Source: Sphagnum magellanicum (lineage: Eukaryota > Streptophyta > Sphagnopsida > Sphagnales > Sphagnaceae). From it: a stretch of 64,000 bases of DNA. Location of the stretch: contig CM038917.1 in assembly GCA_021904315.1 (NCBI GenBank), positions 9,532,041-9,596,040 of the forward strand, in the 5' to 3' direction. Positions 48,410-60,876 of the stretch are shown in pieces; the stretch's first letter is position 1, and each line of letters starts with the position of its first letter. A model generated the notes under the pieces. It was not told where the DNA came from and ran no database searches. It saw nothing but the letters and a program-made list of their open reading frames with translations. Position numbers and translations under genes: made by a program.

Positions 48410-48690
48410 CATGAACTATTAGATAGGTAGGAAAATAGGTAACTACTAGGTAAGTAGATGGTTTATACATATGTAGAGGTTGTTTTTACTACCTACCTAC
48501 TAACAACCTGCTTGTGGGTTGTTAGGAGGTAGGTAGGAAAAAAAAAAAAAGCCAACCGAGTTAACCACTTTGGTTAGCTAGAGAACTGAAACCCAACAGA
48601 AAACTGTTTCTAAAATCACTCACCATTCATCCTTCATGGTGCACCGGTGCGTGCTGGTTCACTATGGCCGAGCATGTGTTGAATGGCGCC
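48410..48690. repeat. Dispersed repeat A, copy 2, with hairpin
   Basis: A GTAG-rich tract contains a near-perfect inverted repeat: arms 48489-48508 and 48517-48536 pair at 19 of 20 positions around an 8-nt loop. It is followed by the shared tail GTGCACCGGTGCGTGCTGG near 48640. Repeat A copy 1 at 32.1-32.5 kb lacks an obvious matching hairpin. Confidence 0.65.
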
Positions 48691-48868
48691 TTTCAATATA
48701 CACATTCACTTGCGCTGATTAATTTTTCAAGGGTGAGTGAGATCCTTGGGAGGTGAAGAAGCTCAATTTTCCTTGAAATTTTTTTCATTTTCCTTGGGAG
48801 AGAGAGTGAAACAAAATGAAAAGCTTGCAACTATTTTCAATATAACAAACCTATTGAAGGTTCTATGA

Positions 48869-48890
48869 GGGGTTTAGGGTTTAGGGTTTA
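48869..48890 (+). repeat. Short telomere-like array, TTTAGGG x3
   Basis: GGGG TTTAGGG TTTAGGG TTTA is about three units of the plant telomere repeat. It is too short to be a telomere; it is an interstitial trace or a telo-box. Confidence 0.8.
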
Positions 48891-49000
48891 AGCGCCCCTC
48901 AGTGGCAACATGTGAATGGCATCCGATTTGCATCCAACAATTTTGTTGAGTGACAACTTTTAGCACTAAAGTGCGAGTGTGTAATATGAATACAAAAATA

Positions 49001-51057
49001 TTGACAATTATAGATGGGCAATAACAGAGTGCTGCTTAGCTATTGAATTGCAGTTTAAATAATTCATTATTTTTCCACACAAAATTCAGAAAAATATGTA
49101 CAACACTAGTGCAAACTTCTTCTAACAATGGAGATAGAACAAAGTTCAAACAACATATTTTTGATTCATAATTATTTTTTCCCCTCTTCATATATTTTGG
49201 GGGCTTGCAACATTTTAATAATGTATGCACAACATTATTTTTCTACAAGCATTTTTTTTTGGTAAACAAACAATAGAGTGGTTGCACACAATATATCTTT
49301 TCTATGGGCATATATATATATATGCCCATTTGCCCATTTGGTAATTTTTTTTATGGATAAGAATAACTTTAAGAAATATGGAAAATTTCCAAAAAGCATT
49401 TAAAGAGAATAGTTTTGCAAAAAAGGTAAATAATTATATGGCATAGTTGGACATGCATTTTCCCCAAAACAATAATAATTGTGCAATAACATTTTATTAA
49501 AGGAAATCATTGCATGAACAAGAAAGAAAGATGTTAATACAAATTCAAAGTCTCCCATATATTTTTCATTTCTTTTAGTTTCAAATTCCACTTTCATTAG
49601 AAATACTGAAGTTTGTAAATCCTTTTTAATTTTAAGTGTTTTTCCGATTTTGATGTGCAAAAAATATTGCATAGATCTGAACCATTAGTTGAATTAGTGA
49701 GCAATTTAGTTCCCATAATATCTCTTAATGATCTTGGCCGATTTATATATATCTTTTTAATCCCATAAAAAGTGGTTGCTTCAATAGATTGTTGGAGAAT
49801 GAAATTTGATGAACATGAATGAACAAGTAGTAAAGCTATATCATTCAAATGCAAGTTAGGGGTAAGATTAGGAATTGTTTCATTAAGGGAATTACAAATT
49901 GCAAAGAACTCTCAATTTATAAGTGCAAGCATGCAAGATTGATGATTTTTTAATCTATGACCTAGGTCACAACCATGGTCAGACTATGTAGGCATTTCAA
50001 ATATGTTATCGACATGGATGAGAACTAAATCAAAAGAGTTTGCATCCTTGTAGGAACAAGCTAGAGATTCAAAAAGGATTGAAATTTTCTATTGAACTAA
50101 ACTTATTCAAATAAATATCTAGATAGTGTGGAGATAAACCCTTTTTTTTTTTTAATGAGGGTTTATATTTTAAAAAACATTTTTGGATTTGAGTTTCATC
50201 CATACCGTTCTAAGGTCTATTGGACTAGATCATATCATGAAGCAAATTCTTGCCAATAAATAAGAAGAGATTGGTAAACTCATCACCGACCCACCGCCCC
50301 ACTTGCACCAACAATTATAAGGAAAGGAGTGCCAAACACTTTGTCACTACATAATGAGAGTAAAAACTTATTAAAACTATAACATGTCAACAACATCCAA
50401 CAACAAAAGACTTCCTCAAGTAATTTGTGCCTACAAAGGTCAATACTAAAAATCTCTTTGCCTCCCAAACTTGTTGGTTTTTGGTAAGAAAAATTCAGCT
50501 TCTTTTATTTAATTGGGAATGAGTCCAAAACTTGTTGATCATATTCCAATGTACTAAAGGAGTTGAAGGAATCCCAAGAGCTTTATCATCCATTTAAGTA
50601 GACCTCAAGGTGAATATTTTGTTTATTGGTTTGTGGTACATTCAAAAGTTTCATCCTATGTAGGTTACAAGATTATTATTATACTTTTTATTTACATAGG
50701 TTGAATTTACAATCCTAATGTTAAGGCATATGACTTCCTACCATAGCTACTTGTGTTTTAAAAAAAAGATTGTTGGGTAAATATTTGTATACTATTTTGT
50801 GGAGCATCTAAAGTTTTTATTTTAAATTTTTTATCATTTTAGGGGGATAAGGCTTGATTGGTTGGTCCCTTGCAACAAATGGTTTTGGAATTTTTGATGC
50901 TCCAAAGCATTTTTTCCATGGGTGGGGGGAAGTTCCCAAGAGCTTGTATGTCTCGTGATGATTTCATTCATTTTATTGGATGAATAAGCCTGTTTGATTG
51001 GTGGCATCACAACAAATTGTTTTGGAGCTTTCCATGTTTGCAAACTTTTCAAAAGGC

Positions 51058-51059
<2 letters not shown>
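49001..51059. other. AT-rich intergenic stretch
   Basis: The minus strand from 50000 to 49400 is unusually free of stops (for example LNDIALLLVHSCSSNFILQQ, then INRPRSLRDIMGTKLL) and may be an old unidentified coding relic. Nothing else was recognised except the palindrome at 49304-49329. Confidence 0.35.
49304..49329. repeat. Perfect 26-bp palindrome
   Basis: ATGGGCA, then an alternating TA core, then TGCCCAT forms a perfect palindrome able to extrude as a cruciform. No function is evident. Confidence 0.8.

Positions 51060-51103
<44 letters not shown>
51060..51103 (+). repeat. Poly-G run, 44 bases
   Basis: There are 44 consecutive G between AAAGGCCC and ACGGGATG. It makes artificial Gly- or Pro-rich frames on the two strands, which should be ignored. 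The length may be inaccurate. Confidence 0.85.
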
Positions 51104-51105
<2 letters not shown>

Positions 51106-52130
51106 GGGATGAGGAAGTAACCAAGGCAAAGCAAATGGCCCCCCACTTGCCCCCAAATGTGGCACCTTGTGGGCCTTGTTGGCCTTTGTCAACTCCATTA
51201 ATAAATCCTCCACATGGAAAATCAACACTATCAAATGGCTTGCATCATTAAGTTTGTATTGTAGGACTTGGCTCACATGGGATTGGAATCTCGACTCGCA
51301 TAAAAGGCCCTTCTCCAATGGCCCTTTTTTCTTGTGTACAGATGGGTTGTTATGTATGTATGGCAAGATACAATCCAAATGAGCATTGGGACCTCCAAGC
51401 ACAAAAGACTCTCTCACCCATTCAAGGTATTTTCCCTTGCATATGTGTGGGGTCTTAAATGTGTACGGTAGGACTTTACATTAGTATGATGCAACCTTAC
51501 GCATGTACAACACATTCTAAGATGCATGAAAATGTTTTGAGAGTTGTATTTTACCTATTTAAGGCACAATTCATTTGTAGAGCTTGAAATCGGAACCTTC
51601 ACTTCAAGGAACTTTTTTGCCAATGAGCGGAGGGAATCAAGGGCTACCACTCTTTCAAAGGCACATCCCCAAAACACAAACAAACATTCTTACCTACCGC
51701 AATCGACAATTCTCTTATTAAAAATATTATTCCAAAACTTTCCTTTGTGTTTTTGAAAAAGGTCACCTTATCAACTTTAGAAACCGATCCACTTGTTAAT
51801 ATATATTTATAAATATGAATCCATATATACGAATGTGTACCTAATATGTACGTAGTTTGTAGGGAAACAAAACCTTGGAATCCATATAAAGAAATGGTAG
51901 CAAAAACTACACATGAAACTTTTTCACCAATACTTGGAAACACCCTTTGTTCACCCGTGGTACTAGAACGTGGTACTTGAATGTACAAGCAATGGGCCCA
52001 TGAATACTTGGGATGCTTAAAAGGTCAATTCCTTTACATTGCCATCATTATGCATATTATTCTCTACTTCAACTAGACCCCAAAAAAAAAAGGCCTAACA
52101 AATATTCTCTTCAAAGTTATAGAGAGAAAA

Positions 52131-52298
52131 AGGATCCTCAATGTATACTACTTCCATTCATCCATTAAGGATCACACAAATTCTCTATTTCCAAGCAAAA
52201 ATTAAGGATCGTCAAGCATCCATAGAAACAAAAGGATCCCCATTGTGTATCATCCCATTCATCCATTAAGGATCATATGAATTGTCTATCTTCCAAGA
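52131..52298. repeat. Local duplication, about 65 bp, two copies
   Basis: Copies at about 52131-52196 and 52234-52298 share AAGGATCC and CATTCATCCATTAAGGATCA, then AATT(C/G)TCTAT and TTCCAAG. They are separated by about 37 bp. Confidence 0.65.
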
Positions 52299-55212
52299 AA
52301 CACAACCGTGCAATGTGGATGGAGGAGCAATAGCTATCTTCAACACCTATTCTTTTCTTCCCCAACTTAAAAGGAGGGAAAAAAGAAGAAGGATGTGGAT
52401 GAAAGCTATAATGTCATCTCAAGAATTTTACATTGTTGACACCCATTGTTCATACTTACATTTCATGTAAGTGTAAAAAAACTTCAATCACACTTGCATG
52501 GCCCATGTAAATGTTTTTTTGTCAAGGTACATATTATATACCCTTAATGACTATGCCTACTTGCAAACCACATTAATTAGTTCCCAATGTGGGTGCATCT
52601 TAAATCTCAATGTGTTTTTTTTTTTGCAATGTGTCACTTTGATTGGCCTTTCACAAAATATTCAATTGATTTAGTTGCTCTCAAATAGAAGCTTTTATTG
52701 CCGATAATGTAGTGTGAAAGAGCTTCCCTTCAACCCTAGTATATCCAATACAAGCCCGCACTTTTGGGCAAAGGATGTAGGACAAACCATGGTGCAATTG
52801 GGGATTTGAGTGCACGTTCTTGAATGTATATTGGGTGCATGTTGCCCCACTTCTTTGCTTTGAATAGAATTTCAATTCTTAACATGTTCATCACCATTTT
52901 GGGTTTACACTTTTATAAGAGTTTGAGTATTTATTTATGATTTTACTAATTAATTTCATTTGTTGTGAGGCATGCCAAATCTTTTTTTTAATAAAAGTTG
53001 TCAATCGGCCACTTTTATTAACCCATTACCAAAAAAATTATGAAAATTTGGGAATGTTTTATTCATTGCACCACAAAAAAATTACATGGATTTGCACATA
53101 TTTACATAATGGGTAAATGTAAATCATTTACACTTACATGGAAGGTATGTCTAAAACCATATACATTCACAATACTAATTCATAACCTTTCTTAAAGAAT
53201 CCAAAAATACATATAAATATGTGCCACCAAGAATCTTTTCAACCTAGATTAATGTTGATGTGGTAGGGAATTGACATCATAGTTATGTCTATAATCAACC
53301 CAAATGCAAGTGAAAAGATCATTATCTTCATGGTTACGACTTATGACACTAAAAAATGACTGCAAAATTAATTATATATAATTTTTTTATAATATTAATT
53401 TTTGATTGATACCCCCTTTAATGTGATGAATTTTTAATATATTCGTGTTTTGGGTGTTGTGTAAAACTACCTTATATGGAAACCCATCATACATCCAAGA
53501 AAAAAAAAACTTAGGTTTTGAACAACATTATCTTGTTGTTGAACATTTTCGAGAACCCTTTGACACAAAATAATGAAACTCCATATCCACACATTTGATA
53601 AAAATTTAAAAAATTCATATTGAACTCGTTTATTAGTAAAAATGATTCATATTACAAATATATTGTTCTTAATAATACAACTCTAATAATTGTCATATTA
53701 CTACGTTGGTGCCCAAGATTATTAAATTCCATAGAAGAGAAAAACCTTGCACACATCCTTTGTTTTGGGTTAAGATCCATTGAATCTAGGTTGTTGATTT
53801 ATTGATTTACTAGGGGATATTTTATAAGATCAATTTTATCTATGATTGTTTTAATTATTGATGTCATAAATTAATTGATCAAGTGCAATTTGACCCCCCT
53901 TCTTAATTGCTTGATTGTAATTGACATTCAACCAAATTATAATCATTTGCAAAATGTTCATTGTCCACATTAATCTCTTCATACTTAGCAATGAAACTTT
54001 ACATTAACACATCACAATGTCATGTAATGATAATAAACATATCCATCTATTTTGTCCATATTGAACAAGTGGTGTAGTATAACCCTTTTGCAATCTTTTA
54101 AAATATTTGTCAAAAACAAAATTGTTGGTTACATCTCATGCTTATCCACACATGTGTCATAAACTACTTGTCTTTTATATCAACAAAACATCCATATGAA
54201 AGGCAAAAAGGCACAAATTTTCACACGTGATATTTCAAAAATTAACCAATTCAACTTTCCAACCTAAAAAAATGTAAACTTCAACACCTCTTGGACATAT
54301 AAAATGACATGCTTGAGATATGATATCCAAGATGATTTGTAATTCACATGAATCCTTGGTTCAACCTTATACAACTTTGGTTATTATTCATTTCCATGAA
54401 TGGTGACATAAGTTATGTGTCATGAAAGTTTAAGAACATGAACAATGTTGCTTGATGATATTCAATCATGTGAACAATTATAGGTAAATTAACCTTATGG
54501 TCAATTGCATGTGGTAGCTTGACTTTGGGAGTTGAAGTCCTAGGAGTGTCTCAAATCTTTGGAATATTTCTTTTTTAAAAAAACTTATCCAAAGGGGCCA
54601 TTTTTAGAATGTTGAAAAGGTTTTGAAGTTTAAATATTGAAAAATTAACTTGCATTCTCCATTTGGAAATGTGAAACTCAAGTTATGGGCAAAAAATTGG
54701 TTGGACTCCTAACCACTAAAACTTAGGAAATAGGAATAAAATGATGTGGGATTAGAATGTGTAGTATGGTGTTGGAAAGTTCTCTTTAAGGGGTATAATG
54801 TTTTCCTTTAGATCTCCTTAATTATAGTTTGTAAGTTGAAGTTATGAGCTCATGAATTGGTGGGATTCATAACTTTGCAAAATTAATTTTTTTGGGGATT
54901 TTCATGTAGTCCATGTTGCTGATCACACAATATACTATATAGGGAATAAAATGGTAAGTTCGCCTAAGTCTAGGGCTAAGGTGTGTCTTGTAAGTTGGGT
55001 TGTTCATGGTTCATTCATGCATCAATTTGCCTCCAATTTGCATTAATCACCTCTTTTTTGATTTGTGCAAATTGTCTTCATTTTGAATTCAAGCTTATGA
55101 GTTCATTCTAGTCCCATCCCAAGATTCCCATGCTTTCTTTCTTTGTGGGAACTAATTCGTTAAAAGGTGCATCATTCACAAATTATGACCAACACACCAA
55201 ATTATTATTTTT

Positions 55213-55582
55213 GGTTCTTTTTTGCAGTTGAACATTGGACTTCATTTTTCATGTTCAAGTGTGTTCATTTACAAACTTGATTCATGTTTAAATTGAGTTT
55301 TGGGCAAATTTTATGTCTGTAGAAAAAACACTACTCGCACAATAAATGTTTGACACTTCAACTCACAACTGCTTTGTAAGGTAGCCTTAAAAACTATGAT
55401 TAACATAATAGTTCCTTTTGGCAATTAAATGTTGGACATTTTATTCTCATGTTCACATGTGTTCATTTACAAACTTGGTTCTTGTTTAAATTGGGTTTTG
55501 GGCAAATTTTATGTATGTAAAAAAGCCATTACACATATGATAAATATTTGACACTTCAACTTGCAACCATTTTGTAAGGTGT
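55213..55582. repeat. Tandem duplication, about 170 bp, two copies
   Basis: Copies at about 55213-55383 and 55410-55582 share GTGTTCATTTACAAACTTG, TTTTGGGCAAATTTTATGT and TTTGACACTTCAACT, and each ends in TTTGTAAGGT. They look about 80% identical by eye. Confidence 0.7.
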
Positions 55583-58002
55583 TGAAGCATCAAGTTAATT
55601 CCATGTAAATGTTTGTTTGATGTCATTATAACAAGTGTTTTTTTTTTTTTTTCAATATTAATTTTGTAACCATGTAGGTCTTGCTAGAAAAGATAACCAT
55701 TTTTTAAATGAAAAGGGTATTTCATGCATAGTTGGCAAAATTTGCACCATTATGTTTCAAAACTTCATGTTTATCCAAATATGCTAGAGCTAATTTAATA
55801 TAAAAAAATTCCAATGGGCTATGTTAATCCAAAAAATAGATTATTTCCAAATTAGTAATCAACCAAAACTAAGATGCTTCTTCATTTGGTATAGGCAAAA
55901 TGTGGAAGAATAATAAATATTTATGTCATTTAATTTTTCAATTACACAATTTTTAAGAAAATTATTAAAATTTCCATTTTAATCCCATGTAAATTAATCC
56001 TACAAATATTTAACACAACATTCCGTTAATGTTTTTTCCAAGTATCACCATGAAACAGTAATTTCTTTGTTGTCCTCTATTTCACAAATGGGGCGCATTC
56101 ACAATCATAAAAATGGGAAGTGTTACTTTATTCAACAAATGTATTTTCATTAAACCTCAAAATCATTTTGATTACATCAAAATGTTTGAATGAAATCTTT
56201 TGCAACTTGGCCTCACCTAGGTTATGTATTGCCCAAATAATGTAGTACCTTGGTGGCTTTGGCATAAATTAAATTATTTTTTAATTTGCTATAAATTTAT
56301 TTTAATTTGCCAAAATTTCGAGAAAGTTGCTTAAGATGTAAAAGTTTGATCTTTAGTCGTTTTGAAGGGAGGATATTAAGTAGAGGTTCACCTAACCACT
56401 AAAATAGTTCAATTTTTTTTAAACAAAGGTACCTTACAATAATTTTATTTTTTAATGTTGAAATTCTCAAAATTAAAAACCCAAATGTTGAACTATGAAA
56501 CTAAAGAAAAATTAATTATTCAAAATTTGTGTGCCGAATCCACCAAGGTACTACAATAACTCATTACTTGTGTGATTATTATTGGTGAATATTCATTCAT
56601 TTTTAAAATGTGTATACTTTGTGGCATATTTGAAAAATGGTCAAACCATACAAAATTATGTGTCAAGGGTTTATGGATCATTCATAATTTACTTAGGAAG
56701 ATCATATATAAATTATTTTATTGTTAATCATAAAAATAAAACAATTCATTTAAAATTCTTCATTCATGGATATAATTCATCCATCATCACTTAATTCAAC
56801 ATTCATTACTAAAATTCATCCATCATTATACATTTTCATCCAAGATAGATATTTAAAAAGATGCTTTTAAAAATTCTTTAAATGGTGGCCATATGAAAGA
56901 ATCTTTGAACTAAGTCCCCACAAATGTGAAATAAAGATACCCCCAAAAAAATCACTTTAAATTTGTTCAACACTAATATGATATGCGATATGATGCTTTG
57001 TTTTAGTCTTCTTCATCTTGTTTCATATTTCCATGCTTTCCACTTTTTACATAAATATTTATTCAATTATTTTATTACATACTTTGTGGTCGTATTTTAA
57101 ATTACAGTTGTTGTACGATCCGATTTATGTGTGAATTTATTTTTGTTATAACTTGTTTTTGTGCACATTGGGAATTCTTGGATCTTGTGTACTTCATTTT
57201 TCTTATGATATAAATCACAAAGTTTTTTTTAATAACTAATGTACATTATACCTCACTTAAATGTGATAAGGACTTTTGAAATTTAATAATAATAATAATA
57301 ATAAATTCAAACATTAAAATAATTAGATTGATATTTTTCTTCAACAATTTTTTTTTGAATGTGAGTAGTTGTTTCCTAGTGCTAAAAAACATTTCAACAC
57401 CTCAACAAGTTTATATTTATGAAATTGATGGGGGCATTTGTAAAATTAACATTATTTCATACTATTACTCAATTTCAAAAGAGCTTAACTAAGATGAAAA
57501 CCTAGAATTTGACTAATGCCTTTGCAAATTCAATTTTTCAACACTCGTATTAATCATTTAACATAACTTGCGATATTCCTTGTCAATTTTCCTTGCACAT
57601 ATATATTTTTTACTTTGCCTTCTTTTAAATCCATAACGAAATTCCAAAGGACATAAGCAAATTTTCCATTTTTTTCAATTTCCTTCCCTCCTTAATGTCA
57701 TCAAGCTTTAGATATACCACTTATGTCCTCATGATCAAAACAAAGAGGTTCATTCTTGTATTCAATTACATAAACCTAACAAGCAATGAATTCTATATTA
57801 TATTTCCTCAAAACCCATATGATGATTTTTTTTTTCTATCATGTTTTAGAGATCTCAACAAATCTCAATTGTGGAACACAATCTACAAATCCAAAAACTA
57901 TTGTGCAAGAGAAATTGTACTTTATATCAATGACATTGTTCTATAGTGCCAATAGAAATGAAGATTGAGAAACATTCATCTTTCGAACACCATATAAACT
58001 TT

Positions 58003-58256
58003 CCTCCCAGCGAGTTTACCAAAACCTAATCCTTTAATCATTCCTAATGCCCTAAACAAGTTTTGCCAACCCTAAACCATAAACCGTCTTTGATTGTTGC
58101 ATCAACACCATGAAGATATTCAAAGCTTGAGCACCACGTCAACTTCCACTCAATAAGTTCTCCAAACCCTAATTCTTTGATAATTCCAAATGTCCCAAAA
58201 TAATTTTCCCAACCCTAAACGCTCTTTAGTTGCTCCATGGACACTATGAAGGTAGT
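58003..58256. repeat. Tandem duplication, about 125 bp, two copies
   Basis: Copies at about 58003-58125 and 58130-58256 share the series AACTT/CCT CCC/CA, TTACCAAAACCTAATCCTTT-like, CAACCCTAAAC and ACACCATGAAGATA-like segments. Both contain AACCCTAA-type telo-box words. Confidence 0.55.
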
Positions 58257-59815
58257 TGGAGAAACATGATTCATGAACAAGGGAAGACAAAATGAGGAAG
58301 AAAATGAAAATCGACAAAACTTCAGAAAACTTGTTTTGCTGCATTTGGTGCAACACCAAGTAATTCCTTCAATGCAAGGATGCCATATTTCAGTAGTCCA
58401 AGATGTGCACAACCTTGTCTCTTCTACATATACGTCAAGGAATGTGAGAATGGGGAATAGTGTGTTTGGTTGCCACCCAATCTAGTACATTGAGAATTCT
58501 ATCTCTTGTAAGAATTGTTAGTAAGGGGAAAATAGAGAAGTCTTCTTTACTTCGAAAAGGCCATGAGCATGAGTTTCAGAAAATCCCAAGATGGTACTGT
58601 CAGCAAAAATCTTGCGATCAACTAACCACCAACTCACACAAATAAGAGTGGTTATGACTTACAACCATTGTTTCTTTTTTTGAAAAAAATTGTACTTATT
58701 TTCAACAAAAAAATAGGAAAATTTTGGACAAATGTGTTTTTCTGGTGTAAACTTAACTAATTTTTCTAAATTTTTGGAAAGTTTCAGCAAACTTTCAATA
58801 TATCAAAATTGAAATTATTTGTTAAAGAAAAAACCCCTCATCGTGACTTACAACTGCAAAACTTTCTCACAGAATTCAGCTGTTCTGTGATACTTGCTTG
58901 ATGCTGATTGTGGAACCAAGACACAAAAATATAATAAGACAAATTTTGAGAAAACATATCAGGTTTACTTCATGGTGACACTCTGTTACATGCACCATAT
59001 TGAGGTGCAAGCCAATCAAAAGCAAGTTCAATTGTCAAGAGACATACCCAATATCTGTCTTTTGCATATGTTGACATGTTATCTTCAAATTGTTGTTGTG
59101 GAAATTTTCTTCAAATCATTCCACCCAATCTTCATAAGAGGAATCATGTTGTAGAATCCACAGATTTCCTGAGGTTGGTTGGCAGCCAATTTTGCAATTT
59201 TTGTTGTGATAGTAAAAATATAGGCTCCTGCCCCAATCAACAGACACAAAATTGATGACATTGCAGTTCCACAATCTAGGTTGACAACAGATATGATTCC
59301 ACCTCAAACAGAAACTTCTGGCTGGGTGTCAAAAACTTCAAGACAAATGAGAAGACAATAAAGTGGATTAATCCAATAATATAATCCTTGAACAGATTGT
59401 GAAGCTTGCAAATCAAGCAAATTGGAAGAAAACTAGATTTTGACCAAAGACTGCAGAAGGTTTTAGGGGTTTAGAACTAACGCAAAAAAGAAAACCCTAA
59501 TCACCCTTCCAGGCATTGGAGCTGGAGGCTCTCTTTGTAACAGGAGATGCAAACCAGGGATGAAGTGTTAACATTCAGTGAGTTTCAAGAGACCTTGAGA
59601 ACCACAGATTCTAATGTCTCCCACTAAATAGTCCTTTGCATGTTCTGAGAAACTCTATGTTTCATGCCAAATGCTGGAGACAGTATTATAAGCCCAGTTG
59701 CTTTTGCAAATGTCACAACCCAAAAAAATGGAGCATCTAAAGAACTTTTCCATAAAATGTACCAGCACCCAGCAAACAATATGAAGCAATACTCACCACG
59801 TGAATGTGCTTTACT
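58257..59815. other. Intergenic, includes the 3' flank of the FAD oxidoreductase
   Basis: No supported gene. The 3' UTR of the minus-strand oxidoreductase should occupy the right end. Base composition rises in GC from about 58850 toward the gene. Short frames here lack known domains. Confidence 0.4.
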
Positions 59816-60871
59816 TCACAGTTTTATTTTCTTCTGTGCATAGCACATAAACTTCCATAAGCCAACAGCATACTCTTGATTTCCATAAGGGTCAACAGTT
59901 TTCTCAGGGAAGGCTATCCCACATCCGTAAAGCCCATCAGCAATTTTCCCAGTGTGTGGATCGTAAGAGATTTGCTTAAGCTCATCCCCATTGAAAAGAA
60001 TCTTGGGCACAGGATTTCGATCAAACCCAACTGCATGCACAAGTTTAGTGCATTGTTGCCATGATTTTACCTGTTCTTCAGGAGAATAGTCCTTCACACA
60101 AATACGCTCTAGTTTCTTCTCTTTTTCAAGATTTCCAGATTGCAGCTCCTGTTTGGCCCAATCAGCAGCCTCTCCCTTCAGACCTGTATTATCATACAGA
60201 ATCCAGCCCTCTTTATAAATGGCAAACAACAAGGGACTCTGAAAGAAATTGATGATCCTTTTGGGGCGTGTTGTTGCGCATTCAAGAAGGTTCTTCAGTG
60301 CCAAGATTGCAGAATGGCTGCTTCCAATTACCCCAACAGTGTCATCATCTGTCACTAGTTCTGGAATCCGTGTTGGGGTTAGAACATCATCCAGCAGAAG
60401 TTCCTTAACACCTGTATCTGGGAAAGATCGAGGGTGTGAACCTGTTGCCAAATAGACACGCTCACACTCATCAGCACCATCGATCTTCCATCTCCCTTCA
60501 GAGAATGCCAACTCCTTCACAACTTTCTGCACACAGTGAACACAGGTCGAATCTGCCTTTCGGATTGAATCTGTAAGTGATTTCACCATTGTAGCTGCAA
60601 GGTTTAGAGGACATCCTTTGTCAGGATCCTGACCTACAAAAGGCATAAGTGCCGTACTCGAAAATCGATTCAATGAGGGTGAAGTAGTCACATATTGCTG
60701 GAAAAGCTTCACTTTGGTATTGGATGGAACTTCCATGTAATTTGAAAGCCGGCCAGCTTCAAAGTTTGGATCTATCCACAGAATTGGTGTGCACTCTTGG
60801 TCTAGTAATGTTGCCACAACTGCTAATCCTGCTGGCCCTGCTCCAATCACAGCAGCTTTATACCGATCCAT
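59816..60871 (-). CDS. FAD/NAD(P)-binding oxidoreductase, flavin monooxygenase-like
   Basis: The intronless frame has 351 codons from ATG 60871-60869 (MDRYKAAVIGAG). A dinucleotide-binding GxGxxG for FAD lies at residues 10-15, directly at the N-terminus as expected. An ATGS motif at 142-145 (YLATGSHPR) and a second Rossmann motif, GVIGSSHSA at 180-188, for NAD(P) give the two-domain layout of flavin-dependent monooxygenases and related pyridine nucleotide oxidoreductases. The protein is short for a classical FMO or YUCCA (about 400-500 aa) and lacks an obvious FMO-identifying FxGxxxHxxxY motif, so substrate and reaction are unknown. The frame is open upstream (possible start at MSPKLTSS or further), but a splice acceptor CTCTGCAACAG just before the chosen ATG and the normal position of the FAD motif favour MDRYK. 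No signal peptide or membrane segment is seen, so it is probably cytosolic. Base composition is far more GC-rich than the flanks, as for a gene under selection. Confidence 0.82.
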   Translation of the reverse strand: MDRYKAAVIGAGPAGLAVVATLLDQECTPILWIDPNFEAGRLSNYMEVPSNTKVKLFQQYVTTSPSLNRFSSTALMPFVGQDPDKGCPLNLAATMVKSLTDSIRKADSTCVHCVQKVVKELAFSEGRWKIDGADECERVYLATGSHPRSFPDTGVKELLLDDVLTPTRIPELVTDDDTVGVIGSSHSAILALKNLLECATTRPKRIINFFQSPLLFAIYKEGWILYDNTGLKGEAADWAKQELQSGNLEKEKKLERICVKDYSPEEQVKSWQQCTKLVHAVGFDRNPVPKILFNGDELKQISYDPHTGKIADGLYGCGIAFPEKTVDPYGNQEYAVGLWKFMCYAQKKIKL

Positions 60872-60876
60872 ACTGC

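Larger units (their letters stand above)
46120..49000. other. Repeat-rich segment with higher GC than its surroundings
   Basis: No gene was recognised. This block contains better-preserved members of repeat families A and B and the CCTCCAAATA family, a telomere-like array and a GTAG hairpin. Its higher GC suggests younger insertions than the flanking AT-rich DNA. Confidence 0.45.
51104..58002. other. Long AT-rich intergenic stretch
   Basis: No gene, RNA or clear transposon domain was recognised. It contains two local tandem duplications (52131-52298 and 55213-55582) and an (AAT)n microsatellite near 57286-57303. Confidence 0.4.

Noticed and set aside
50834..51417. Gly-rich and Pro-rich ORFs on both strands
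   Set aside because: They arise only because the 44-base G run is open in all frames; flanking parts show no protein-like sequence.
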